This document shows positions 10,564-19,046 of a stretch of DNA of 41,393 nucleotides, piece by piece. This DNA comes from Cupriavidus consociatus (GTDB lineage Bacteria; Pseudomonadota; Gammaproteobacteria; Burkholderiales; Burkholderiaceae). The stretch spans positions 1 to 41,393 of the forward strand of contig NZ_JAGIQA010000041.1 in NCBI RefSeq assembly GCF_017814975.1. Direction: 5' to 3'. Under the pieces are notes generated by a model. That model made no database searches. It was given only the letters and a program-made list of their open reading frames with translations, and was not told the DNA's origin. The position numbers and the translations under genes are program-made. Within the stretch, counting starts at the first letter, position 1; each line of letters opens with the position of its first letter.

Positions 10564-11541
10564 ATGAATGCCGGGCTCGCCCAGGCCTGGCTGAGCTTCA
10601 GCGTGCCGGTGGCCGCTGCGCGCGCGGCGGGGCGGCCAGTGGTCGCGCTCGAATCGACGATCATCGCTCACGGCATGCCATACCCGGAGAACGTGCGCAC
10701 CGCCCACGAGGTGGAGGCGCTGATCCGCGGCCTCGGCGCAGAGCCGGCAACGATCGCGGTGATCGGCGGGCGCATCCGCATCGGCCTGTCCGACGACGAA
10801 CTGGAACTGCTGGGGCGCTCCGGGCAGGCGCACAAGGTCAGCCGGCGCGACCTGCCGGCAGTGCTGGCCAGCGGCCAGCTCGGCGCCACCACCGTGGCGG
10901 GAACGATGATCTGCGCCGCGCTGGCGGGCATCGAGGTCTTCGTCACCGGCGGTATCGGCGGCGTGCACCGCGGCGCGCAGGAAACCTTCGACATTTCGGC
11001 CGACCTGCAGGAACTGGCCAGAACCTCGGTGGCGGTGGTCTGCGCCGGGGCGAAGTCGGTGCTGGATATCGGCCTGACGCTGGAATACCTGGAGACGCAT
11101 GGCGTGCCGGTGCTCAGCTGCGGGCAGGACAACGTGGCGGCGTTCTACAAGCGCGACAGCGGCTTCCGCGCGGATTACCGGCTGGATGACCCGGCGCAGC
11201 AGGCGCGCTTTATCCGCGCCAAGTGGGAGCTTGGCCTGGCGGGCGGCGTGGTGCTGAGCACGCCGGTGCCCGAAGCTGCGGCCATGCCCTCGGCCGAGAT
11301 CGATGCCCTGACCACGCAGGCGCTGGCCGAGGCCGCCGCGCAAGGCATCACCGGCAAGGCGGTGACGCCGTTCCTGCTGGCCCGCATCAAGGCGCTGACC
11401 GGCGGCCGCAGCCTGGCGACCAATATCGCGCTGGTCAGGCACAACGCCGAGGTGGGCGCGCGGCTGGCCCTGGCGCTGGCGGCCACCGGCCCGCTGGCCG
11501 ATCCGGGCAATGTGCCGGACAACCCGCCGGACAACCCGTGA
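10564..11541 (+). CDS. psuG: Pseudouridine-5'-phosphate glycosidase
   Basis: A protein of 325 aa from the ATG at 10564; a GTG at 10537 would add nine residues. It splits pseudouridine 5'-phosphate reversibly into uracil and ribose 5-phosphate. Strong family motifs are VVALESTIIAHGMPYPEN, KVSRRDLPAVLASGQLGATT, TGGIGGVHRGAQETFDISAD and VVCAGAKSVLDIG. The catalytic residues known from the E. coli enzyme are kept: Glu30, the metal-binding Asp147 and the Schiff-base Lys164 in this numbering. No PsuK kinase or pseudouridine transporter is adjacent. The stop overlaps the GTG start of the LysR gene (GTGA), so the two are coupled. Confidence 0.93.
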   Translation: MNAGLAQAWLSFSVPVAAARAAGRPVVALESTIIAHGMPYPENVRTAHEVEALIRGLGAEPATIAVIGGRIRIGLSDDELELLGRSGQAHKVSRRDLPAVLASGQLGATTVAGTMICAALAGIEVFVTGGIGGVHRGAQETFDISADLQELARTSVAVVCAGAKSVLDIGLTLEYLETHGVPVLSCGQDNVAAFYKRDSGFRADYRLDDPAQQARFIRAKWELGLAGGVVLSTPVPEAAAMPSAEIDALTTQALAEAAAQGITGKAVTPFLLARIKALTGGRSLATNIALVRHNAEVGARLALALAATGPLADPGNVPDNPPDNP

Positions 11542-12488
11542 ACGCCAATGCCCCCGCACCGCTGAGTTCCGACGACCTGGCCTGCTTTGTCTGCGTGGCC
11601 GGCACGGGCAGCATCTCGCGCGCAGCGCTGGAGCAGGGCGCCGACCAGTCCACGGTCAGCCGGCAGATCGCGCGCCTGGAAGCCAGCCTCGATACCCGGC
11701 TGTTCCATCGCACCGGCCGCGGCATGATCCTGACCGAGGCGGGCCAGACCCTGCTTGGCTATGCGCGGCAGGTCTCGGCCACGCTGGCCGAGGCGCGCGA
11801 AGCGATCCGGGCCTCGGCCGCGCAAGGGCCGGCGCAGCTGATCATCGCGGCGCAGCCGACCATCGCCAACACCGCGTTCGCCAGCATCGGCACGGCCGTC
11901 AGGCAACGCTTTCCGGCGACCCGGGTGCGTTTTGTCGAAGGGCTGGCCAGTCCGTTGCTGGCCTGGCTGGCGCAAGGCGAAGTCGATGTCGCGCTGCTCT
12001 ACCTGCCCGACCAGCACGGCGCGCTCAAGGTCGACGTGCTGCTGGAAGAAGACCTGACGCTGGTCACGCCGACCTCCTGGAGCCATATCGGGCCGACATT
12101 CCGCTGCGCCAGCCTGGACGAGGTGCCGCTGATCCTGCCCAGCACCGGCCACGGGCTGCGCGTGCTGGCCGAAAACCTGGTGGCGCGCGCCGGCAAGTCG
12201 CTGCAGCTGGCGCTGGAATGCGATGCGTCGAATACCGTGTCGATGCGGCTGGTCGAGGATGGCTGCGGCGCCACGCTGCTGCCGTTCGCCGCGGTGGCGG
12301 ACCGCGTGGCGCAGGGACGGCTGCGCTGCGCCAGGCTGGTCGAGCCGGTGGTGACGCGCCAGGTGGCGCTGGCCACGGCGCGCAACCGGCCGCCGGTGCC
12401 GGAGTTGTGGGACATCATGCAGACCGTGCGCCAGTCGGTGCGCAATACCGTGATGTCGGGTGCGTGGCCGGGCGCCCGGCTGGTCTGA
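11538..12488 (+). CDS. LysR-family transcriptional regulator
   Basis: A protein of 316 aa with a GTG start that overlaps the psuG stop by four bases. The N-terminal winged helix-turn-helix is clear: FVCVAGTGSISRAALEQGADQSTVSRQIARLEASLDTRLFHRTGRG (residues about 16-61). From about 90 a type-2 periplasmic-binding fold forms the effector domain (PAQLIIAAQPTIANTAFASI, EVDVALLYLPD, EEDLTLVTP). Such proteins usually activate a neighbouring, often divergent, operon. Here it is coupled to psuG and convergent with the garL-like gene, so it may regulate the sugar-acid island or act elsewhere. The effector is unknown. Confidence 0.88.
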   Translation: MNANAPAPLSSDDLACFVCVAGTGSISRAALEQGADQSTVSRQIARLEASLDTRLFHRTGRGMILTEAGQTLLGYARQVSATLAEAREAIRASAAQGPAQLIIAAQPTIANTAFASIGTAVRQRFPATRVRFVEGLASPLLAWLAQGEVDVALLYLPDQHGALKVDVLLEEDLTLVTPTSWSHIGPTFRCASLDEVPLILPSTGHGLRVLAENLVARAGKSLQLALECDASNTVSMRLVEDGCGATLLPFAAVADRVAQGRLRCARLVEPVVTRQVALATARNRPPVPELWDIMQTVRQSVRNTVMSGAWPGARLV

Positions 12489-12513
12489 TCAGCGCATCCC
12501 CCGCCCGTTGCCG

Positions 12514-13308
12514 TCAGTCGGCAAACCGCTCGCGCAGCGCCTGAGTGGCCTGGCGCAGCAGCACGTGGTCCAGCCCGACCGCCACGAAGCTGGCGCCCAT
12601 GTCCAGGTAGCGGCGCGCGTCGGCCTCGACCGGCGTCAGTGTGCCGACGGCCTTGCCGGCCTGCCGCGCGGCCCGGAAGATGCGCTCGACTTCGGCCTGG
12701 ACTTCAGGGTGGTTGGGGTTGCCGAGATGGCCACAGGCGGCTGCCAGGTCGTTGGGGCCGATGAAGATGCCGTCGACGCCTGCGACGGCGCAGATCTCCT
12801 CGGCGGCATCGACGCCTTTCCGGCTCTCGATCTGCACCAGCACGCACAGGTTGTCGTTGATCTGCTCGAAATAGCCCGGCATGGTGCCGTAGCGGTTGCT
12901 CCGCTGCGTCATCGCCACGCCGCGCGTGCCCAGCGGCGGGTAGCGGGTCGCCGATACTGCCTGGCGCGCCTGCTCGGCGCTTTCCACGAACGGGATCAGG
13001 AAGTTGTAGAAGCCCAGGTCGAGCAGGCGCTTGAGCAGGATCGGGTCGTTCCACGCCGGCCGCACCACGGGGGCGCTGACGCTGTCCTTCAGCGCCATCA
13101 GCTGCGGCAGCAGCGTCAGCGGGTCGTTGGGGGCATGCTCGGTATCGAGCAGCAGCCAGTCGAAGCCGGCCACGCCGACGATCTCGGCGGTCACCGGGCT
13201 GGCCAGCGAGCACCAGCAGCCGATCTGGCGCTGCTGGCCAAGCACGGCGGCACGGAAGGTGTTGGGCAGGGGCGAATAGGGGGCGCGGGGTTGGTTAGCC
13301 GAGGGCAT
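12514..13308 (-). CDS. garL: HpcH/HpaI-type aldolase, 2-keto-3-deoxyglucarate aldolase-like
   Basis: A class II, metal-dependent pyruvate aldolase of 264 aa. It resembles E. coli GarL closely along its whole length: QIGCWCSLASPVTAEIVG, LDTEHAPNDPLTLLPQLMAL, RLLDLGFYNFLIPFVE, SATRYPPLGTRGVAMTQRSN, VLVQIESRKGVD and GVDGIFIGPNDLAAA. The catalytic and metal residues map to His58, Arg83, Glu161 and Asp187. GarL cleaves 2-keto-3-deoxy-glucarate (or 5-keto-4-deoxy-glucarate) to pyruvate and tartronate semialdehyde, so this gene points to aldarate or related sugar-acid catabolism. A good AAGGAA site precedes the ATG. The Ldh_2 gene lies 38 bp upstream on the same strand. Confidence 0.88.
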   Translation of the reverse strand: MPSANQPRAPYSPLPNTFRAAVLGQQRQIGCWCSLASPVTAEIVGVAGFDWLLLDTEHAPNDPLTLLPQLMALKDSVSAPVVRPAWNDPILLKRLLDLGFYNFLIPFVESAEQARQAVSATRYPPLGTRGVAMTQRSNRYGTMPGYFEQINDNLCVLVQIESRKGVDAAEEICAVAGVDGIFIGPNDLAAACGHLGNPNHPEVQAEVERIFRAARQAGKAVGTLTPVEADARRYLDMGASFVAVGLDHVLLRQATQALRERFAD

Positions 13309-13346
13309 GCGATCTGCTTCCTTTGGGTCGGGGTGTGAGGTAATGC

Positions 13347-14438
13347 TCAGGCCGCCAGCCGCGACAGCGGCCCGGGCGAAGTGCCACGGACCGACTGCAC
13401 GCGTGCTGCGGCGTCGTCAAGCTGGGCCAGCGTGCCGCTGTCCACCGGGATGGCTTCGGCACGTTCGCGCCGGCGTTGCCGTTCGGGCTCGCCGGGCAGG
13501 GCGATGCCGGCCTGGCCGGTCTGCTGCCGCGACGAGCGGATCCAGTCGGCAAAGGCCTGCACCTCGCCGCCGAAGCTGGTGCTGGTGCCGAGCCGCTGCG
13601 GGTCGAACACGATCGCCAGCATGTTGTTCCACACCGCGTGGCGGTGCATCAGTGTCTCGGGCCGGATGGTGTGGCCGCCGGTCACCGCGGCGCCCAGCAG
13701 TTCGCACATCACCGCCAGCACATAGCCCTTGTGCTCGCCGAACGCCTGCAGCGCGCCCTGCGCGATGCCGTCGGCGGGGAACATCACCTCGGGCCGCGTG
13801 GTCGGCACGCCGTCGGCGTCGATCAGGCAGCCGGCCGGCACCTCGGTCCCCTTGTTGTGGGCGACGCGCACCTTGCCGAGCGCGATCGCGCTGGTGGCAA
13901 AGTCGAGCACCAGCGGCTCCGCGCCCGCCAATGGCAAGCCGATCGTGAAGGGATTGGTGCCGAAGCGCGCTTCGCTGCCGCCGTGGGGGGCGACGATGGG
14001 CCTGGACAGCACGTTGACGAAGTGGATCGAGATCATGCCGGCCGCGCACGCCTGCTCGGCCCAGTGGCCGACGCGTCCAAGATGGTGCGACTGGCGCAGT
14101 CCCATCACGCAGACGCCATGCTCCCTGGCCCGGCCGATCGCCAGCGCCATGGCTTCCTCGGTCACCGCCTGGCCCATGCCGCGGTTGCCGTCCAGGCTCA
14201 GCATGCTGCCGCCGTCGTGCAGCACGCTGACGTTGCGGTTCAGCTGCAGCTCGTCGGCCTGCCACGACAGCACGTACTTGGGGATCATGCCGACGCCGTG
14301 CGAATCGTGCCCGCTCAGGTTGGCGCCGACCAGGTGGTCCGCGGTCAGGCGCGCCTCGCGCGCATCGGAGCCCGCCGCCAGCCAGAGATCGGTGACCCAT
14401 CGGTGCAGGGCCGGCGTGGAAATGTGGTGTTCGCTCAT
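13347..14438 (-). CDS. Ldh_2 (malate/L-lactate dehydrogenase type) NAD(P)-dependent oxidoreductase
   Basis: A protein of 363 aa from the ATG at 14438; a longer frame to 14507 lacks support. It belongs to the non-Rossmann Ldh_2/YlbC-YiaK-DpkA family, which reduces 2-keto acids or oxidises 2-hydroxy acids. Motifs are GANLSGHDSHGVGMIPKYV (conserved catalytic His region, about 38-56), LRQSHHLGRVGHWAEQA, NVLSRPIVAPHGG, RFGTNPFTIGLP, DFATSAIALGKV and EHKGYVLAVMCELLGA. It lies upstream of the garL-like aldolase in the same direction and divergent from the TPP enzyme, and probably interconverts a keto or hydroxy acid in the same pathway. The substrate cannot be fixed from sequence. Confidence 0.87.
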   Translation of the reverse strand: MSEHHISTPALHRWVTDLWLAAGSDAREARLTADHLVGANLSGHDSHGVGMIPKYVLSWQADELQLNRNVSVLHDGGSMLSLDGNRGMGQAVTEEAMALAIGRAREHGVCVMGLRQSHHLGRVGHWAEQACAAGMISIHFVNVLSRPIVAPHGGSEARFGTNPFTIGLPLAGAEPLVLDFATSAIALGKVRVAHNKGTEVPAGCLIDADGVPTTRPEVMFPADGIAQGALQAFGEHKGYVLAVMCELLGAAVTGGHTIRPETLMHRHAVWNNMLAIVFDPQRLGTSTSFGGEVQAFADWIRSSRQQTGQAGIALPGEPERQRRRERAEAIPVDSGTLAQLDDAAARVQSVRGTSPGPLSRLAA

Positions 14439-14544
14439 GTCTGTCTCGCTTTGTTCCTGGATGGCACGCCTTCCCGATGGCAAGGCGCGGGCCGGGCGAG
14501 CGGACATTCTGGCAGCAATCTACCTGCCGGCGGCCACCCCGGCC

Positions 14545-14575
14545 TTGCATTTCCTGCAAAGCAGGCATGCAGGAA
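14545..14575. promoter_or_regulatory. Overlapping dyads in the Ldh_2/TPP-enzyme divergent region
   Basis: TTGCA (14545-14549) pairs with TGCAA (14555-14559). TTCCTGCA (14551-14558) pairs with TGCAGGAA (14568-14575) across nine bases. They lie 62 bp upstream of the TPP-enzyme start and about 110 bp from the divergent dehydrogenase start, a suitable place for a LysR- or GntR-type operator. No promoter hexamers were assigned. Confidence 0.35.
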
Positions 14576-14636
14576 GACGCGGGCGGACGTGGCCGGCCCG
14601 GGACAACAATCGGCGCCGTACCTTTCCCGAACCTTG

Positions 14637-16355
14637 ATGAACCCCATGCCTGCCGCTACTGCCTTGCCCGACGCCCACGCGACCCATGCCACCCGGACTG
14701 CCGCACCAACGCGCCGCACCGGCGGCCGCGCGCTGGTCGACGCCTTGCGCCTGCACGGCACGGACCGCATCTTCTGCGTGCCGGGCGAGAGTTTCCTCGA
14801 CGTGCTGGACGCGCTGCACGACCAGCCCGACATCGAGCTGGTGGTATGCAAGCATGAGGGCGCTGCCGCCAACATGGCCGAGGCCGACGGCAAGCTGACC
14901 GGGCGCCCTGGCATCTGCTTCGTGACGCGCGGGCCGGGCGCCACCCATGCCAGCATCGGCGTGCATATCGCGGCGCAGGATTCGACGCCGATGATCCTGT
15001 TCATCGGCCAGATCGCGCGCGAGCACATGGGCCGCGAAGCGTTCCAGGAAGTCGACTACACCGCGATGTTCGGCGGCATGGCCAAGTGGGTGGCGCAGAT
15101 CGATGATCCGGAGCGCATCCCGGAACTGGTTGCGCGGGCGTTCCAGTGCGCGACCTCGGGCCGGCCCGGCCCGGTGGTGCTGGCGCTGCCTGAAGACGTG
15201 CTGGACGGCCTGTGCGAATGCGCCGATGCCGCGCCGTGCCGGCCGGTCTCGGCGGCGCCGTCGCAGGACGATGCCGAGGCGCTGCGCGCCGCGCTGGCCG
15301 CTGCCGAGCGCCCGCTGGTGATTGCCGGCGGCGCCAGCTGGAGCGCCGCCGCTGCGGCGGACTTTGCCGCCTTCGTCAAGGCCTGGGACCTGCCGGTGGC
15401 CTGCGCCTTCCGCCGCCAGGACGTCTTCGACAACCGCGACGCGCACTATGCCGGCCACCTGAGCCTGGGCATGAACCCGCGGCTGGCGCAGCGCGTGCGC
15501 GACGCCGACCTGATCCTGGCATTCGGCACCCGCCTGGGCGACATTGCCACCGACGGCTACCAGCTGCTGACACCGCCGCGGCCGCGCCAGCGGCTGGTGC
15601 ACGTGCATGCCGACAGCGCCGAGCTGGGACGCGTCTACCAGGCGGAACTGCCGATCCAGGCCGGCATCGGGCCGGGGGCGCGCATGCTGGCCGCGCTGGC
15701 GGCGCCTTCCTCGCCGCGCTGGCCGGAATGGACCCGTGCCGCGCGTGCCGACCATATCGCCTTCTCGGCCCCGGTAGCGCCCAACGCGCAGGCGTGCGGC
15801 GTCGATCTATGCGAGGTGATGCAGCACCTCGACCAGACGCTGCCGGACGATGCCATCCTGAGCAACGGTGCCGGCAACTACACCGTCTGGCTGCACCGCT
15901 TCTTCGCCTACCGGCAGCCGCGCACCGAGCTGGCCCCCACCTGCGGCGCCATGGGCTACGGCCTGCCGGCGGCCATCGCGGCCAAGCTGCGCGCGCCACA
16001 GCGGACCGTGGTCTGCTTCGCCGGCGACGGCTGCTTCCAGATGTACCCGCAGGAGCTGGCGACCGCGGCGGAGGCGGGTGCCAACGTGATCGTGGTGCTG
16101 GTCAACAACGGCATGTACGGGACCATCCGCATGCACCAGGCGAAGCGCTATCCGGGGCGCGTCAGCGGCACCGGCATCCGCAACCCGGACTTTGTCGCCA
16201 TGGCGCGCGCCTGCGGTGCGTGGGCCGAGCGGGTGGAGCATGCCGACGGGTTTGCCGATGCCTTCGAACGCGCCCGCGCCGCCGGCACGCCGGCCGTGAT
16301 CGAACTGGTGACCGATCCGCGCCAGATCACGCCGGCAATGTGGGTGGAGGAGTGA
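14637..16355 (+). CDS. Acetolactate-synthase-like thiamine-diphosphate enzyme
   Basis: A protein of 572 aa with the standard three-domain layout. The N-terminal pyrimidine-binding domain has VCKHEGAAANMAEADGKLTG, where Glu74 is the cofactor-activating acid. The middle domain spans about 200-340. The C-terminal pyrophosphate-binding domain carries GDGCFQMYPQE (463-473) running to NN at 490-491, the classical GDG-N27-NN motif. It groups with acetolactate synthase, benzoylformate decarboxylase and glyoxylate carboligase. No small regulatory subunit (IlvN) lies beside it, so a catabolic decarboxylase or carboligase is more likely than branched-chain synthesis. The ATG at 14637 was chosen over 14646. 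The frame is open far upstream, but that part is antisense to the dehydrogenase. Confidence 0.85.
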   Translation: MNPMPAATALPDAHATHATRTAAPTRRTGGRALVDALRLHGTDRIFCVPGESFLDVLDALHDQPDIELVVCKHEGAAANMAEADGKLTGRPGICFVTRGPGATHASIGVHIAAQDSTPMILFIGQIAREHMGREAFQEVDYTAMFGGMAKWVAQIDDPERIPELVARAFQCATSGRPGPVVLALPEDVLDGLCECADAAPCRPVSAAPSQDDAEALRAALAAAERPLVIAGGASWSAAAAADFAAFVKAWDLPVACAFRRQDVFDNRDAHYAGHLSLGMNPRLAQRVRDADLILAFGTRLGDIATDGYQLLTPPRPRQRLVHVHADSAELGRVYQAELPIQAGIGPGARMLAALAAPSSPRWPEWTRAARADHIAFSAPVAPNAQACGVDLCEVMQHLDQTLPDDAILSNGAGNYTVWLHRFFAYRQPRTELAPTCGAMGYGLPAAIAAKLRAPQRTVVCFAGDGCFQMYPQELATAAEAGANVIVVLVNNGMYGTIRMHQAKRYPGRVSGTGIRNPDFVAMARACGAWAERVEHADGFADAFERARAAGTPAVIELVTDPRQITPAMWVEE

Positions 16356-16392
16356 GGTGCGGCGAAGTTTGCTGCGGGGAAGCTCGGTGCCG

Positions 16393-17094
16393 TCAGCGGA
16401 AATAGTCGGTGAAGCGCCCGCGGATCTCGTCGATATTGGCCAGCGTGCCGGACAGGTGCGCGCGCAGCGCGCTCTCGGCACGCGCCGGATCGCCGGCGGC
16501 GATCGCATCGACGATGGCGTCATGGTCGCGCAGCACCGCCGTCGCCTTGCCGGGAATCGGCAGGTGCAGGCGGCGCAGCCGGTCGAGGTGGCCGCTCTGC
16601 CGGCGCACCAGCGTCCAGAGGTCGGGCACCCGGGCCGCTTCGTAGAGTTCGCGGTGGAAGGCCTGGTCGTTGACGTTGAATTCGTCGAGGTCCTGCAGCT
16701 CGAGCATCATGCGCTGTCGCGCGACCGTGGCGCGCAGGCGCTCGACCAGCACCGGATCGGCCTGCTGCGCCAGCGTGCGCACGATTTCCAGCTCGACCGA
16801 GCGGCGCAGGAAATGCGCCTGCGTCACCAGGGCGATGTCGATCGGGCTGACCACGGTGGCGTGCTGCGGAAAGATGTCGACCAGGCCTTCTTCGCCCAGC
16901 CGGATCAGCGCGTCGCGCACGGGGGTCTGGCTGATGCCGTACTGGTCGGCCAGCTCGGGCCGCGACAGCACGGTGCCCGGGGGCAGGGCCATCGAGATGA
17001 TCTGGTCGCGCATGTGTTCGAACACCTGCGGGGCCGCGTGGCGCGTGCGGTCGAACTGGAATTTGGCGGCGGCGGGAACGGTGGCGGATGGCAT
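16393..17094 (-). CDS. GntR/FCD-family transcriptional regulator
   Basis: A protein of 233 aa. The N-terminal winged helix runs from about 22 to 85 (QVFEHMRDQIISMALPPGTV, then SRPELADQYGISQTPVRDAL). It is followed by an all-helical FCD effector domain with the metal-ligand pattern of this family (FHRELYEAAR, LRDHDAIVDAIAAGDPARAESALRAHL). FCD regulators typically repress the adjacent operon and respond to its carboxylate substrate. It is divergent from the IlvD-type dehydratase and convergent with the TPP enzyme (37-bp gap). The likely operator is the palindrome at 17198-17211. The start at 17094 has a GAG-type site upstream. Confidence 0.9.
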   Translation of the reverse strand: MPSATVPAAAKFQFDRTRHAAPQVFEHMRDQIISMALPPGTVLSRPELADQYGISQTPVRDALIRLGEEGLVDIFPQHATVVSPIDIALVTQAHFLRRSVELEIVRTLAQQADPVLVERLRATVARQRMMLELQDLDEFNVNDQAFHRELYEAARVPDLWTLVRRQSGHLDRLRRLHLPIPGKATAVLRDHDAIVDAIAAGDPARAESALRAHLSGTLANIDEIRGRFTDYFR

Positions 17095-17190
17095 GAGAAA
17101 GCTCGGCGCATGCCTGGGTCGCCACACCGGTGGCGCCGAGGCGTTGCTGATGCGCTGGATTCTAAGGGATTTCACCCGCAATCTCTTGCA

Positions 17191-17219
17191 TTGACGTACT
17201 AATATATTAGTGCTTTAAT
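17191..17219 (+). promoter_or_regulatory. Near-consensus sigma-70 promoter with a 14-bp palindromic operator in its spacer
   Basis: TTGACG (-35, 17191-17196) and TTTAAT (-10, 17214-17219) are 17 bp apart. The spacer contains the perfect palindrome ACTAATATATTAGT (17198-17211). The elements are read directly from the sequence. That the divergently encoded FCD regulator binds there and blocks RNA polymerase is inference. Transcription would start near 17226, leaving a leader of about 55 bases before the dehydratase start. Confidence 0.7.
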
Positions 17220-17281
17220 GTTTTCGAACGATGCCCGGCGGCGCGACCGCCCGGCACGAGACAACAAGGTGGAAGAGACAC

Positions 17282-19021
17282 ATGACGGCTCGCAAGAAGA
17301 CGCCGGACGCGCTGCGCAGCGCGCGCTGGTTCGCACCCGATGACCTGCGTTCGTCGGGGCATCGGTCCCGGATCATGCAGATGGGCTACTCGCCAGGCGA
17401 GTGGATGGGCAAGCCGGTCATCGCCATCATCAATACGTGGTCGGACATCAATCCCTGCCACGCCCACTTCAAGCAGCGCGTCGACGACGTCAAGCGCGGC
17501 ATCCTCCAGGCCGGCGGCTTTCCGATCGAACTGCCGGCGATCTCGCTGTCGGAAAGCTCGGTCAAGCCGACCACCATGCTCTATCGCAATTTCCTCGCGA
17601 TGGAGGCGGAAGAACTGATCCGCTCGCATCCGATCGACGGCGCCGTGCTGATGGGCGGCTGCGACAAGACCACGCCTGGCCTGCTGATGGGCGCCACCAG
17701 CGCCGGCGTGCCGGCGATCTTCGTCCCCGCCGGGCCAATGCTGCGCGGCAACTACAAGGGCAACGTGCTTGGCTCCGGTTCGGACGCCTGGAAATACTGG
17801 GACGAGCGCCGCGCCGGCAATATCACCGACGCGCAGTGGACCGGCATCGAGGCCGGCATCGCCCGCAGCCATGGCACCTGCATGACCATGGGCACGGCCA
17901 GCACGATGACGGCCATCGCCGAAGCCATCGGCATGACGCTGCCCGGCGCTTCGTCGATCCCGGCGGCCGACGCCAACCATATCCGCATGTGCTCCGAGGC
18001 CGGCCGCCGCATCGTCGACATGGTGTGGGAAGACCTGACGCCGCAGCGCATCCAGACCCGACAGGCCTATGAAAACGCGATCGCCGTGGCGATGGCCATG
18101 GGTTGCTCGACCAACGCGATCATCCACGTCATCGCCATGGGCCGGCGCGCCGGCCATGACATCGGCCTGGAAGACTTCGATGCGGCCAGCCGGCGCGTGC
18201 CGGTGATCGCCAATATCCGGCCCAGCGGCGACAAGTACCTGATGGAAGATTTCTTCTACGCGGGCGGGCTGCCTGCGCTGATGCAGCGCATCAGCGACCG
18301 CCTGCACCTGGACGCGCTCACCATTACCGGGCGGCCGCTGGGCGAAACCATCGCCCAGGCCGAGGTCTACAACGACGACGTGATCCGCACGCCGGAGAAC
18401 GCGCTGTATCAGGAGGGCGCGCTGGCGGTGCTGAAGGGCAACATCGCGCCGGACGGCTGCGTGATCAAGCCCAGCGCGTGCGAGAAACGGTTCTTCCGCC
18501 ATACCGGCCCGGCGCTGGTGTTCGACGACTACCCGTCGATGAAGGAAGCGGTGGAGCGCGACGACCTCGACGTCACCGCCGACCACGTGCTGATCCTGCG
18601 CAACGCCGGCCCGCAGGGCGGCCCCGGCATGCCGGAGTGGGGCATGCTGCCGATCCCGAAGAAGCTGGTGAAGCAGGGCGTGCGTGACATGCTGCGCATG
18701 TCCGACGCGCGCATGAGCGGCACCAGCTACGGCGCCTGCATCCTCCATGTCTCGCCCGAATCGTACGTGGGCGGACCGTTCGCGCTGGTGCGCACCGGCG
18801 ACCTGATTTCGGTCGACATCGAACGGCGCAGCATCCGCCTGGAAGTCTCCGATGAAGAGCTGGCGCGCCGCCGTGCGGAGTGGACGCCGCCGCCGCCGCG
18901 CTTCGGGCGCGGCTATGGCTGGATGTTCTCCCAGCATATCCGCCAGGCCAACGAAGGCTGCGATTTCGATTTCCTGCAAACCGACTTCGGTGCGCCGACC
19001 GGCGAACCGAGCATCTACTGA
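17282..19021 (+). CDS. IlvD/Edd-family sugar-acid dehydratase
   Basis: A protein of 579 aa, the same length as L-arabinonate dehydratase of the IlvD/Edd family. The three cysteines that hold the iron-sulfur cluster are present: Cys59 (WSDINPCHAH), Cys127 (GGCDKTTP) and Cys200 (SHGTCMTMGTASTM). The usual magnesium-site lysine is at 129. The C-terminal catalytic serine region reads SDARMSGTSYGACILHVSPE. The resemblance is to aldonate dehydratases (arabinonate/xylonate type) rather than to the branched-chain enzyme, so the product would be a 2-keto-3-deoxy sugar acid. It is the first gene after the operator-promoter, with a GGAAGA site before the ATG, and heads an operon of six genes on the plus strand. 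Confidence 0.88.
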   Translation: MTARKKTPDALRSARWFAPDDLRSSGHRSRIMQMGYSPGEWMGKPVIAIINTWSDINPCHAHFKQRVDDVKRGILQAGGFPIELPAISLSESSVKPTTMLYRNFLAMEAEELIRSHPIDGAVLMGGCDKTTPGLLMGATSAGVPAIFVPAGPMLRGNYKGNVLGSGSDAWKYWDERRAGNITDAQWTGIEAGIARSHGTCMTMGTASTMTAIAEAIGMTLPGASSIPAADANHIRMCSEAGRRIVDMVWEDLTPQRIQTRQAYENAIAVAMAMGCSTNAIIHVIAMGRRAGHDIGLEDFDAASRRVPVIANIRPSGDKYLMEDFFYAGGLPALMQRISDRLHLDALTITGRPLGETIAQAEVYNDDVIRTPENALYQEGALAVLKGNIAPDGCVIKPSACEKRFFRHTGPALVFDDYPSMKEAVERDDLDVTADHVLILRNAGPQGGPGMPEWGMLPIPKKLVKQGVRDMLRMSDARMSGTSYGACILHVSPESYVGGPFALVRTGDLISVDIERRSIRLEVSDEELARRRAEWTPPPPRFGRGYGWMFSQHIRQANEGCDFDFLQTDFGAPTGEPSIY

Positions 19022-19046
19022 CGCCACCAGACCGGCAAGGACCACC

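Noticed and set aside
13476..14636. A long upstream extension of the TPP enzyme
   Set aside because: The extension is antisense to the Ldh_2 dehydrogenase. Enzyme homology begins after the ATG at 14637.
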